64,000 nt of DNA from Protea cynaroides. Its lineage: Eukaryota > Streptophyta > Magnoliopsida > Proteales > Proteaceae. The DNA is taken from NCBI GenBank assembly GCA_028583415.1, contig CM053274.1:95574549-95638548 (forward strand), given 5' to 3'. The notes under the pieces were generated by a model. The model saw only the letters and a list, made by a program, of their open reading frames with translations. It was not told the DNA's origin and made no database searches. Below are positions 1-12,029 of this stretch, one piece after another; position 1 is the first letter of the stretch; each line of letters opens with the position of its first letter. Both the position numbers and the translations under genes were made by a program.

Positions 1-930
1 ATAATCAATATAGGTTGATAATAATCATGTACTCACGAAAAGACGAAAAACCCTAATCTCATTATATTTGAAATTCCCATAATAACCCAAATCTCATTCT
101 TTTTCTATTCCAAAGCTCTGTACAATTAATAAATATTTTACAAAGGCCTTTATTAATCTCTCAACAGTTGTCAACATTTTTTTACATGATTATACTACCA
201 TGGCCAAATGGTGGATGACCATCTTCTATGCATCTAGAAACAACAGGCATAGATAATATCTTCTTTTTTTTCTTTTATTTATTTATTTATTTATTTATTT
301 TTTCTATCTTAGATGTGTTTCCACTGAGTGGACTGGATCAAAGGTCCATAACCTAGATTCTTGATCCATAGCCTAGACTATGGAGAATAGAATAATCTGC
401 ATCAAGGATTATCTATGCCTAAAACAAATAAAGAAATAATATAACATTCAAAAGAGGGAAATGGCAACCAAACCTGGAGGCTGTTGAATGCACACGCCAT
501 TAAACCTCTTTTCTATTCTAGTTGTTAGACCTTAGAGAGTTGTGAGGGCTCCCCAACTTTCAAAGAAATACCATTTAGTAAGATACAAACTTTATTGGCT
601 ATATTCTTATTGAAAAAATAAATATTCACAAGCCAAGAGTTTTGGGATTCTTTCTCAAACTTGCTTCTATATATAACTAACACTCTCTCTCTTTCTGACG
701 TTTTTCTCTTCTTCCTAATTTTACGGGACATTTTATAGGCCTCATATAGATGATAACGTTTCCCACATGTAGATTGGTGTGACTTGGGATATTTTTTCAA
801 AGTGTAACCTGCTTAAAGAACCCCTCTTCAAGAAATTTTTATTTTTCATCATGGATGAAAAGAAACACACTGTTAGTATGTCATTTTTATCAGCTGATTT
901 AATGCTGATACCTTGAATCATGTTTGGTAC
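1..930. other. Gene-free AT-rich flank of the copia element
   Basis: No coding region is supported here. A 91-codon open frame on the minus strand (525-800) is lysine/serine-rich, matches no family I recognise and has no splice or start context. A short tetranucleotide-like ATTT run lies near 270-300. Confidence 0.5.
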
Positions 931-1354
931 AGATAGAAATAATATTGATAGGGTTCCATTACATACTCTATCCCACGTACAGATACCTACAATACAGAGA
1001 GATTAATATAAACATTTAGAATATTTCATACTTCTTGCAGACGATTGATTTTCGATCGGTACTTAAAGTAATCCTTGAAAATAGTCTTCCACAGCCTTCT
1101 ACTGGACCTTCCTTCTCCTCTGCTATGGGTGGTAATGGAGAGATCTCAACAATGGCTGTGGGGGCTTACTACTCCTGTATTTATAAAATAAATCACTAAC
1201 CCTAATTCATTCTCACAATGAATAGGGAAAGTCCTATCTTTGGCAATTGACAATCCATAGCTTAGACCAGCCTACCAAAATAATGTCAGACTCCCACCGG
1301 TAGATTAGACAAGTAAATAATGTTGACCAACTAGATTTAGAAATAAATCTAACA
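931..1354 (-). repeat. 3' LTR of the copia element
   Basis: Direct repeat partner of 7649-8070. It ends in CTAACA on the plus strand, followed by ATCCCCATTT, which is the polypurine tract on the minus strand. The outer terminus is eroded. Confidence 0.88.
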
Positions 1355-1485
1355 ATCCCCATTTGGACTACATTAATTTACAAGACTATCATCAACCAGT
1401 GTGGCCATGGAATCCAATTATTTAAATGAATTGTCATAACCTTGATCCAACCAACAACCAGACTGATATCGAACAATAGTAGAAA

Positions 1486-2616
1486 GAATAAATTTCAGCT
1501 ACCCCCCATAATAGTTTCAAAACATCACCTACCACCCATACTTTTCAAAAAACATCAACTACACCCAAGTAACTGACGGAGGTGACAGAAATTAATGATA
1601 GACCGTTTTAGCCTTTATGTTTTTAATTAAAATTTTTAAAAACTAATAAAATTACTAAAATAACCCTGGTTCCATAGTAGATCTCTGGGATGAAGTTCTG
1701 CTGACTGACAACCCGAACGGATGAAGAAGAAAAAAGGTCTCTTCCTTCTCTCGAAAACTCGTCAGATGAACAGAAATGCAACACTGTGAATAACACACGA
1801 TCCTGCAAATAAAATAGTCAATAAAATAAATCAATTTTTGAACAGCAAAAGAGACTGGGGGGTTTTTCCCTCTTCCCTCTTTCTCTAAAACCCATTCCAA
1901 GAAACATCGCAAAAACATATCACAATCAAATTTCTTAAAACAGATCACCATACGTTGTAAAAGTACGAAGTTCTAAGGAACCCATCAACGAAAATGAAAT
2001 TAAAACAAGACCCAGCTACTGGGGAGGCGAAACACTAACCTCGGTGGACTCACAGATCCGTTTACAGCTCGGTCCTCGGTGGAGAAACCCCAGAGAAGAA
2101 AGGGAGAGAACGGAGGCAGAGAGATAGAACCAGAGACAGAGAAACGGAGACAGAGGGAGGCTCAGGCCTTGGGAAAACCACTGATGGAGAGAAGCCGAGA
2201 GATTGAGAGTAGAGCATACCTTCAAACACGGCTCCAGCTCGTAGGTGATGGGGAAGAACACCACTGCGTCGTCGTCGGTGGAGAGTGGAGACTATCGAAC
2301 GAATTTTCTTTCCTCTGATTTCTTCCGTTGAAGTCGGGCTTAGGTTTAGGTTTAGTTTTCATTTTTTTTTTTTTTTGCTAAGATGGTCAGTTATGTGAGT
2401 GAGGGTAAAAAAAAGTCTTTTGACTTATTTATTAGGGTATTATAGTCCATTTCACATTCTTTTTTGATGACATCAACAACTAACGAGATTGGTTTAACGG
2501 AATGGACCTATTTGATTAACGGTGGTAAATGTTTGGGTGGTAGTTGATGTTTTTTGAAACGTATGGGTGGTAGGTGATGTTTTGAAATTATTATGGGGGG
2601 TAGCTGAAATTTATTC
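1486..2616. mobile_element. Long-TIR (Mutator-like or MITE) element nested in the copia element
   Basis: The ends are inverted copies of about 80 bp. The left end starts GAATAAATTTCAGCTACC and the right end closes with its complement GGTAGCTGAAATTTATTC. Matching then continues through the blocks around ACATCACCTACCACCCATA. The interior (about 1650-2330) is GC-richer than the surroundings and looks like leader or promoter sequence of an ordinary gene, with CT-rich tracts, but encodes no protein I recognise. The AT-rich flanks do not show a clean 9-bp target duplication, so the superfamily is inferred from the TIR length. Confidence 0.75.
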
Positions 2617-3194
2617 AAAATAGAAAATATGTCTCAATATACGACATACCCTTTCTGTTATCACGAATAAAAATTTATTCGATGGCATGAATCATCCTAA
2701 GATAGTACCATGAAAGTAACCTTATCATGAGAGTCCATAATCTGATCGAATCACCTTCGATCCAATTGCCTTTAAAACCTTATAGACTATTAAGTTAATG
2801 TTACCCAATACCATAGCGCAGAGCAATTAACCTGGGTGAACAACAGAACCTGGCTTACCGCCTTTAAACCTTAGCTTAATACCACCTTATTGTCCTTCTT
2901 GGCTGAATACTGCCTTTGTCATTATGACTAAATATTTTCTTTTGAAGTTTTGACATGTCAAACACATAAAAATTATGTCTAGATTAGCAATTAAATAAAA
3001 ACTGAATCATGAAATCAAACCATGGTATAAACTAACTGTGCCTATAAAATCCATAGGCAAAAGAATAAATACAACCAAGTATCAATAAAATATAAAAGGT
3101 CGATACAAGTACATCAAAAGACTCAACGACATCCATACTAAAAACTTGATCCTTTAAAACTCCCACTGGTAAAGCTTTTACTAAGGATCAACTA

Positions 3195-4134
3195 TCATAT
3201 TATCTGTTGAAATGTGCCCTCAGAAATGTGATTCTCATTGATCTTTTCTCTTACCACTAGATACTTGATCTTTATATGCTTAGAAGCATCTGATTTCTTG
3301 TTGTTCTTAAACAAGGATACAACTAACTTGTTGTCACAGTACAACAACGGTTTGGAGATGGTATCCACAACATTCAACCTAAAATTGAAGTCCATCAACT
3401 AAAACACTTGCTTTGTGGCCTCAAACAGTGCCACGAACTTTGACTGCATAATAGAAGAAGTCAGAATAGATTGTTTTGCATTCTTCCATGAAATAACACA
3501 TTTAGCCATCACAAAATATATGTTGACATGGACTTCTTATCGTCAGTATATCCACTAAGATCTGTATTAGTATATCTAACCACTTCTACGTTATCAATAC
3601 TGTCATACATATGCATGTAATCTTTTATCTTCTATTAATAATACAGAACCTTCTTAACCTCTGTCTAGTGAGCAATCCTTGCATCTAACTAAAACCTTCC
3701 CAGTAGGCTCATTACGAGGGCGATGTCGTCAACAAAACTATGCATACATCAGATTCCTTATCGCAGACATATATTGTCTGACATAGATCTCTTTTCAATA
3801 TTATTCTTAGCGCACTGCATCTCAGATTTCCTACTGCAGACACATATAGTCGACGATTTCTGTCAAGTCTGATCTCAATACCGAGAATGAATGAGCTCTT
3901 ATCCATATCTTTCATCACAAAATTCTCTGACAGAAAATGCTTGGTCTCTACAAGTAATGCCACGTCACTATTGATAAACAGTATGTCATCATCATACAAG
4001 ATCAGAAAAATAAACATGCTCCCACTGATTTTGGATGCTCCCACTGATTTTGGGATATATGCTTGGATGTTTGCATTATCAATAAATTCGAATGAAGGTA
4101 TAGCCTCATACAATCTGATCAAATTAGACATCAT
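3195..4134 (-). pseudogene. Copia pol remnant: reverse transcriptase and RNase H
   Basis: Minus-strand frame 4134-3712 contains LYDDDILFINSD, a decayed copy of the copia YVDDILLI catalytic box (the first D of the YVDD motif region is replaced as YDDD). It is followed by LSENFVMKDMDKSSFILGIE, matching the copia block that ends in ILGIxI. Frame 3398-3195 contains YCDNKLVVSLFKNNKKSDAS and SKHIKIKYLVVREK, matching the copia RNase H blocks (CDN...SKHIDIKYHFVRE). The two parts are in separate frames with stops between them, so the gene is dead. Integrase and gag should lie at higher coordinates but are too degraded to delimit. Confidence 0.88.
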
Positions 4135-5876
4135 TGTTTGGAAGCTTGCTTAAGACCATTCCATCTTTATCCTTTACTTCAACCTTCTGATTGAATCATT
4201 TCGTTGAGAAAAATAGTTTTTATATTTATTTGATATTGTTCTAAATCAGACAACACAATAAAGACCAACAAATTTAGGTCAATGCCTTCTACCTGTGTGA
4301 TTCTTCTTTGCTACAAGTTTTACTTCGTAGCGATCAATTCTCCCACTGAAATACATATCCTTATATACTATCATCCACTCTAGGGCAATATATTTACCGT
4401 TAGCTTGCTGAAAACTATTAGGGTTTTACTTTTTGTCTACTGCCAAAAACATTCACTCTGAGGTATAGTATATAATTTGATGAAATGGAAGATTTATGTG
4501 ATTTAGTAAATCTTTATTTTGTCTCCTCTGGCTTTATTATCATATCATCCTCCAATAATATTTCTGTTACTTCAACTGGTTGTTCCACAGTAATTTTCAT
4601 GAGGTCTCGTCAAATTTTAAGTTTCTTGACTATGACAAACCACTAGCACCATTAATGAATCTAACATGATTGGTTTCTACTATCTCATTTTCAGATTTAA
4701 CAATTTTAATCCTTTGATAAAGACTATCCACCTAGTCCAACAATCTCTGGTTGCGAATGGTTTATTTTTCTTTTCTATTAAATAATCCCCACATATATAC
4801 ATGATATCAAACTTTAGGGTTTTACAAAACCATTCTTTACCTTCTAAAAATAGGTAAACTACTTAAAGCAAAGTAAATGTTTTACTATTCCTATACGTTT
4901 GGACTATAACTAGTATTTAAGTCTTCGAAAACCCAGCACCCTTCTTACTCAGAAGTTTCATAGATTTTATTCTTTTTCAGTTTAACCTGTCCAACTTTAT
5001 AATCATTCTATACATGTCCCTTCTAAGTCACATTATAAGAATTCTTTTTCTTTGACATAAAGTCTCTGACATTTACTTGAAAAAGTGTTTTCATTTCTTT
5101 TCTTCGAATTTTCATTCTTATTACATTCACCTCAATTTTACATTGTCTTTAGGATGTTATAGGTTACCAAGATCTGACTTAGTAGTTCTAGTGAGAATGC
5201 AAAAGTCAATTGAATCATCTTTAGAGGTTTTCTTATCCTTGAGCTTATCAGTGTTAGCTGATAGTTCCAACTTGTGCTTCCTCACACTCTATTATCATTT
5301 AAAGTGGTATAGATGGGCTTAGGTAATAATCATTTCTTCGCCCTTTTTTAGAAACCTCCAATATTCTTTGGATTTTTCTTTAAATAACCTTTTGAAATGT
5401 TCCAAGATGTGATTAAGTCATTTTAAATATAAGATGACTCTTCAATCCCTTTTAATCACTTCAAAATTTACCTAACTCTCCTTTATGTATTCCTTGGCAG
5501 TGTCTTTTTACTATGATACTGTCTTGCATAGCCTCTGGAACTGAATTTCACAAAAGCTATATGGATTTTCTATTGAAAGATTTTTAATTATCCATTTTTA
5601 TTACCTTAACAGGAGAACACTACTCTCAATGGTAAGGACAACAATTTTATCCTCTCTAAGAACTAGGTCTGAATCCAGAAATCCTAGTTGTTTCTTAACT
5701 GCCTTATACATCTTCTATAATTTGATATAAACAAAGAAAATATAGCAAGAGTAATACCAGGGAGTGAAAATCTGAGACAGTAATCACTACAGAGTTCATT
5801 TACAATGCTATACATACACTGATAGATCCATGACTCATATATCCAAGAAAATAATTTAAACTATCAAAACATAATA

Positions 5877-6500
5877 ATCAAACAATTATTTTTTTATTCA
5901 AGAGTCAACCAAACTACATACTTATCCTTTGGGACAATGATGCACTGGTCCACTCTTTTATCTTGGCAAAATCATCAAACAATTATTATATTTTTTCAAG
6001 AGTCAATCGAACTACATACTTATCCTTTGGGACAAGGATGTACTGGTCCTCTTAAATATCTGGGTAAAATCGCCAAAGAATGATGGCGTCAAAAATCACA
6101 CCACCTTTGGGTGGATGAAACCCTTAAGCCAAACATCCCTATTTTTCAAGTGTATGTAACCTTTTAATCTTGACAATGTCACTTTTGGGTGGACAATGTC
6201 ATTCTTTGCTGCAACCACAAAAGTAAAAATCATTGACAATATCACCTATGGGTGAGCATGTCTTTCCTTGCTGTATCTTGTAAATGCACAAATGTTGGAT
6301 TTAAGTATGTTATGATAAAACCAAGTGTATCATTTTGATGTTCACATTAAGTCCTCACTCAACATCTACAATCTTAACTTGAACAAACTTGGATAATGTC
6401 ACCTTTGGGTGAACACTTGTTAATTTCTTGAGCATTTACTAATACAGATACTTGAATTTGAATAAATCATAATAAAACAAGGTGTGTCACTTTGGTGGGT
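5877..6500. repeat. Short tandem duplications in the copia internal region
   Basis: A segment of about 95 bp beginning ATCAAACAATTATT is duplicated side by side (about 5877-5971 and 5972-6068). Downstream a motif like GTCACCTTTGGGTGGA recurs five times with changes between 6090 and 6500. No coding frame covers it; it lies between the pol remnant and the 5' LTR of the copia element. Confidence 0.6.
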
Positions 6501-7634
6501 TTCACCTAGTTCACATCATAATATAAACAAATCCTAACCTGCAGCACATGTGTCATATTTGTTTAACCATGAATGTTTTTAAAATACAACTTTATAAGTC
6601 TAAATATTCATATAAACATGTACATTAGCTCAACAATCAATTTGGTATAATAATTTTTGAAAAAAATTAACAGAAAAACTATAAATCAGGTTCTCATAAA
6701 ACACTTTTTTATGATAACATATTTTTCAATATATCAAAATATATCAAACTATATATCAGATTGAAGAGTATTAAAAATGGAGTATATTGCAAAAAACTAC
6801 GGTCCCAAAGGACCTTCGATGCGCCTGCACAGGCGAATTAATTTCCTCAGGTTAAAAACCTTGAACAAACAGACCCTTAAGCAAACCCTGGTAGGTTCAG
6901 TTCAGTCGGTTCGACCTGGGTTGGTTTACCCAAGATCTCTCGGTTCGGTTTGGCTTGAACCGAATATATCTCCTTCTTCTCTTTTTTTAAAAATTTTTTA
7001 AATGACTTCAGACCGAACTTCTGGTCTGTCAAGGATAAGCCACCAAGTTGGTTCACTGGTCTGACCACTAGTTCAATCCGATTCAAAAGTGGGTACCATG
7101 TCAAAATCTCGGGGTCTTCGGGTTGGGTTCTCGGATCATAACCACGAGTTACTGGGTCGGGTATCCGAGTTAACCCTTTTAGGCTTGGTTCGGGTAATCG
7201 GGTTTGTCCCACGGGTCTTGGCCAACATGTTGACCTGGCCGGGTCGGGCACACGTGTGGATCACCCGTGCTCGATCAGCTCCGTCGAGTCAATTCAGCCC
7301 GGCCTGAGTTGGCTTGGCCGGGTTGACCCACGGTTCACTGCCATTTTATCTTTTTTATTAACTCGTGAGTGGATCTCACTCTCTTTTTTCATCGGCGCGT
7401 GGCGCTTCCGATAGCTGGCGACGGCGAGTTTTATACCACCATCACCGTCTCTCTAAGATCTATGCAGTGGTGTAAAAAGTTTTGATTTTTGACGGTACGA
7501 AAAATTTCGATCGTAATAGATCTCCCACAGGTCTCGATCAAAACCAAAATGAAAAAACAATTCATTCAATCATTCCAATCATCTCAATTAAGCTTTATTA
7601 AATTAATCTCATCGACTCTAGGTCCGTATGAACT

Positions 7635-7646
7635 GCTTTGATACCA
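7635..7646 (-). other. Primer-binding site of the copia element
   Basis: Minus strand reads TGGTATCAAAGC two bases after the LTR end. This is complementary to the 3' end of plant initiator methionine tRNA (TGGTATCAGAGC) with one mismatch. It fixes the element's orientation. Confidence 0.85.
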
Positions 7647-7648
7647 AT

Positions 7649-8070
7649 TGTTAGAAATAATATTGATAGGGTTTTATTACATACCCTATCCCATATACAG
7701 ATACCTAGAATATAGAGAGATTAATATAAACAGTTAGAATATTTCATACCTCTTGCAGACGATTGATTTTCGACCATTACTTAAAGTAACCCTTGAGAAG
7801 AGTCTTCAACATCCTTCTACTGGACCTTGCCTCTCCTCTGCTATGGGTGCTAATGGAGAGATCTCAACAGTGGGTGCAGGGACTTACTACTCTTTATATT
7901 TATAACATAGCCACTAACCTTAATTCATTCTCACAATGAATAGGGAAAGTCTTATCTTTGGCAATTGACAATCCATGGCTTAGACCAGCCTATCAAATAA
8001 TGTTAGACTTCCACAGATAGATTAGGCAAGTAAATAATATTGACCAATTAGATTTAGAAATAATCTAACA
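7649..8070 (-). repeat. 5' LTR of the copia element
   Basis: 422 bp, TG...CA termini inside the short inverted repeat TGTTAG/CTAACA. Direct-repeat partner of 931-1354. Confidence 0.92.
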
Positions 8071-9611
8071 AGTAGTACTTCTAGAGTTTTATCCAAGGCC
8101 AGAACCCATGAATTTTAAACCATGACCTTCTTCTTCTTCTTTTTTTTTTTTTTTTTAACTGAAAGCTATCCTCTCATGTACAAATGCTTAAAATTAAATG
8201 GAGGAATCTCATGCTACCCACTAAGTTGGTCAGTTCATCACCCCATTTAAGTATTTGAGTTTTTTTGAATCCATATTACTAACATATATTTATTAAGTGA
8301 TGCAATCCAATGAAAGCAAATGGAGACTCATTCCATGTTTTATTACTTTATGAATTAATGGCTTTTTTTTTTTGATAAAATTAAAATAGTTACAATTTGT
8401 AGAAATAAACTATAATGATTATCTAGAAAGATCAAAAGTTGTGTGAGACAAGTCCATAAGTTGTTGGAGTCATGCATTAAAGAGTCTTTTTTTTGGATAA
8501 ATGTAATTTTCAAACATTGAAGTGGAAGACAAACTCCATATTCGTATGTTTCCAATGAAAGAGAATATTTTTAATTAATTTTATATTATTGAGAAAATAG
8601 GAAAATATTGACTTCAATATTCAAAATAATTTCAATGATTGAAATATATTGTCCAAAAACTTTGGACACAAATAACAATCAATAATAGAAATAAATACAG
8701 CCAGCATGCGATATGAATTGTCGCGTTTCATATGAAATGGACTTCTCATATATTGCACCTTCATGTTTATTTTTGTCTCTTTTTGCTATGACCAAAAAAA
8801 GGCATTCTATGGACACCTGTTTGGTTGGGTGGTAGTGACCTATCTTTTCAAAGCAGACTAAAAGAAAGTCTTGTGTTTTAGCACTATTCATCATTAACTC
8901 TTACATAAGAGAAGGAGAAAGGCATCCGTAAAAGTACATGAGTGATATGCTACACCTCAACATGTTTATACTACGCAACTAATTATGGATTTTTTGCAAG
9001 CATGTTTTACACATGAATTAGCTTATCTCGTAGTCTCATCTAGGGTTTAAGTAATCGGTATTGGATGGGTTAATATGCCTATTCGTATCAGTACTGATCA
9101 ACCCTGATATCGATCTGATCCTTTTTTTATTAATTTTAAATATGATACAAACATGTGTTGTCGTTTACTGGATGTACCATTTTTCCCGATGTAACTTTAT
9201 CCTTGGTCTCATCTACTATCACGCAAGATTGGAATCAGCCATACCTTGATTGTATTGCCACCGTTATTGGCTCTGATCTGATTTTGTAATCTCAACCCAG
9301 TATTAGGTTTCTTTTCTTTGTATTTATAACAGTATAGAAGTGGTATTTCTTTTAACAATATTTAAGATATTTTATCCTTAAAGATTAAAAAAAACTCTAT
9401 TTGGATTGAAACTTAACATTTGAGTTGGACAGATTGGGATTCGTTGGTAAAATTTGGACCCAAACTAACTTGCCAAGTATCATTTATGGAAGCATGACAC
9501 AAACTAATATCGGGTTGGAAGATATAGACCAAGATATGAATGCATGCATACTTGTTTATAGTTGAAATTTCACCATTGAGGTGGTTGAGGTTTTTTAACA
9601 GACTCACCTTA
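8071..9611. other. Intergenic, no gene seen
   Basis: AT-rich DNA with poly-T runs (8137-8156, 8365-8373). Around 9050-9290 there are GGTATTGGAT and CTGATATCGATCTGAT-like words resembling other degenerate repeats in the window (46743-46960, 63650-63810). No coding frame is supported. Confidence 0.5.
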
Positions 9612-9754
9612 GGTTATGTTTGGAAATCAAGAATAAAAAAAAAATTTAATTACAAAACAAAGATAGACATATAAAATGATCATTGTTTCATCATTAATTA
9701 CTTATTTCTTATGTTATTATTATTATTATTATTTTTTAACGTCCAAACATAACC
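9612..9754. mobile_element. Tourist-like (PIF/Harbinger) MITE, 143 bp
   Basis: Termini GGTTATGTTTGGA and TCCAAACATAACC are perfect 13-bp inverted repeats. They are flanked by TTA on both sides (9609-9611 and 9755-9757), the 3-bp target duplication of this superfamily. The inside is AT-rich and non-coding. Internal words (AAATGATCATTGTTTCATCA) recur in the copies near 47.6 kb. Confidence 0.88.
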
Positions 9755-10141
9755 TTAGTTTGCCACATGACAAGCAGTGGTAAGTCTAAACCACAAGCCA
9801 TGGTGGAATAGAGATGAACCTAATCTGGTTTCTAATGAGAGGGAAATTTTCTCTTTCACTATGGAAGATTGATTTTGAGAAATCAGTCAATATTGGATAG
9901 TTTTTTTTCTTTATCTCTTGGATTAGTCACCCGTTTATGGTCCCATATGTCCAAATTTAGCAAGATATTAAGTCAAATTTAGGAAGATATTTGACTTAAG
10001 TGCTCCCTAATACCAGAGTCCAACCCATTTGCACCTGCCCACATTCTTTATGAATAATTAATTGCCCTTAATCTTCTACTTACAAATGGGTATCCAACTT
10101 TGCTTAGTTTTCCTCCTTTTAATTAGATTCATCTTGTCCAT

Positions 10142-10143
<2 letters not shown>

Positions 10144-10178
<35 letters not shown>
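10144..10178. repeat. (CT)n microsatellite
   Basis: About 17 uninterrupted CT units. Confidence 0.95.
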
Positions 10179-10181
<3 letters not shown>

Positions 10182-10820
10182 CTTCACTTGGGATTTTTTT
10201 TTTCAATTTTTTTTCCTTAATGAGAAGACGTGCTAACCCTATTCAACCCTTAAAATTAAAATCTCTCCCTTGAATCCTACAGTAATCCCTTTTTTTTTTT
10301 TTTTGACAAACCCATGGAAGGGTCATTAGGAAAAAAAAACAGGAACTACGAGGGTTTTGAATAAAGAAGGTGACTATATCTTCCAAATTCTTACGCCATT
10401 GTATTCTTCCTTTTAAGAAATGCCTCTCTTAATCAGCCTTCTTATCTTCTTTTTTATACTAATCCCCATTAGGAATCATGTGTGTGGTCGTGCGTCTCTC
10501 TCTTCCACTCTTCATATAGTCATTGTCTCTGGTCCTTTGCTTTGCCCGAACAACCATCATATCTTTGTACGCGTTTTTGTCCCATGTTCACATTTTTAGA
10601 TTGGATTTTTTATTTTTATTTTTTAAGTATTTCAAGTAATTGCAAGTTGTAAGTGTTTTGTATAAAGGATTGTCTGAATGACACCTATGTAAGTGTGTTT
10701 AGAACATAACACCTTCTTTTTATCGTCCAGTGTTTTATTTTAAAAAAAATTTTTAAGTCAAGAGTGAAAAAGGGATTTTTACAAGCTTTCAAAATTGTTC
10801 TATCATTATGTCATTGCCTA

Positions 10821-11102
10821 GCATATTTTTCAAATTGGCATGTAAAATGACATAAATTTACCCTCACTAAAAAATATATATTTTACTAAAAGGACAAAAA
10901 AGGTGTCAATAAGAAAAATCTTTTTATTGTAAACAACAACAAGGTGGCCATGTTCATTTTCGACATATCTTTCAAATTGATATGTGAAATGACATAAATT
11001 TATCCTCAATAAAAAAATGTATATTGTATTAAAATGACAAAAAAAAATGTCAATAAGAAAATCTTTTTTATTGTAAACAATGATAAAGTGGCCATGTTCA
11101 TA
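10821..11102. repeat. Two-copy tandem duplication, period about 142 bp
   Basis: The block from GCATATTTTTCAAATTGGCA to GTGGCCATGTTCAT is repeated immediately as ACATATCTTTCAAATTGATA... to GTGGCCATGTTCAT, with scattered substitutions. Non-coding. Confidence 0.85.
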
Positions 11103-12029
11103 TGCAAGCCTTAAAGATAGTCACACAAATTTTGCTCATAAGATTTAAAACTATCAACTAATCAGTCCTTGATTAAAATAAATTAGTATTAAAAAACTAA
11201 TTATAAACCCTTTTTTTTTCGGTAAACAATTATAAACCAATAGGCATCTTATGTATGATCATCATAAAATCTTAGATATAACAATTGCTTAAAGTATATT
11301 GAGATCAACTTGTCAAATTACCCATACACTTAAATTTTAGATACTTCTGATACCTTTCACTCCCCAGGCAACTTTGTATCAAAGTTTTCACAATCCCTAC
11401 AAAATTTGGGACCATTTGCACATACAGTTGTCTTCATCATGAATCCTTCTGACACTGATGCTTGGGATCTGTTATTTTCTGCTTTAATTAGCCGGAGAGG
11501 TTGGGACTGAGCAGCTGAATTTTCGGTTTACCGGTGAGGATTGAGGACTAAATGAGCACTGAGCTTTCTGCATTAATCACTTTGGTTTCACGTTTTTCAC
11601 TTATGTAGTCCAACAGAATCACTTTCATTTTGGACAACATAGTACTTCAGACAGAAAAAGTACTGCAGTGAACAGTCGATGTGGATGTGATTGAGTTCTG
11701 GTTTTCTTTACTTTGGTGGTGGTGGTGGTATGGGCCTAAGCAAAAGAACCAAGAACACATGATGATGAAAAGAATCGGTCCCTTGTCTGGGTCTTAACAC
11801 TGAAAGATACACACCGGTATCTTCATGCAACACTCAACTTTAAAGAGACAAGACCTTGTGTAATACATCAAAATCTTCAGAGTTGATGGAACGCATTAAT
11901 CAAGCCGTTTAACCTATCATATACAGTAGGTTCTCACAAGTTTCTTGTGTCCATTTGATTTATTCAAGTTGCTGAAGCCTGAAGGTACCAAAACATAAAG
12001 CAAATGGTCACTATGTCTTGTAATTTTAA

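Larger units (their letters stand above)
931..8070 (-). mobile_element. Degenerate Ty1/copia LTR retrotransposon
   Basis: Two direct repeats of 424 and 422 bp (931-1354 and 7649-8070) match along their whole length, roughly nine bases in ten by eye. The right copy has canonical ends, TGTTAG...CTAACA. Next to it, reading on the minus strand, is a primer-binding site TGGTATCAAAGC that fits initiator Met-tRNA. Next to the left copy is a purine tract (AAATGGGGA). The element therefore runs on the minus strand. Reverse transcriptase and RNase H remnants lie at 3195-4134 in the expected order. The pol region between about 3.1 and 5.7 kb is broken by many stops. The first bases of the left LTR have mutated (TGT to AGA) and I find no clean target duplication. 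With the LTR divergence this marks an old, inactive insertion. A long-TIR element is nested at 1486-2616. Confidence 0.9.
9755..12029. other. Intergenic with simple repeats
   Basis: Contains a (CT)n microsatellite at 10144-10178, a tandem duplication at 10821-11102 and homopolymer runs. No coding region is supported. Confidence 0.5.

Noticed and set aside
6877..7307. 124-codon minus-strand frame rich in Pro/Arg and the opposing plus frame
   Set aside because: The sequence is a GC-rich GGGTCGGG-type low-complexity stretch inside the copia element next to its 5' LTR; no gag or other domain is visible.
930..8075. 5-bp target duplication for the copia element
   Set aside because: Flanks GGTAC on the left and AGTAG on the right do not match well, and the left LTR terminus is eroded, so none is claimed.
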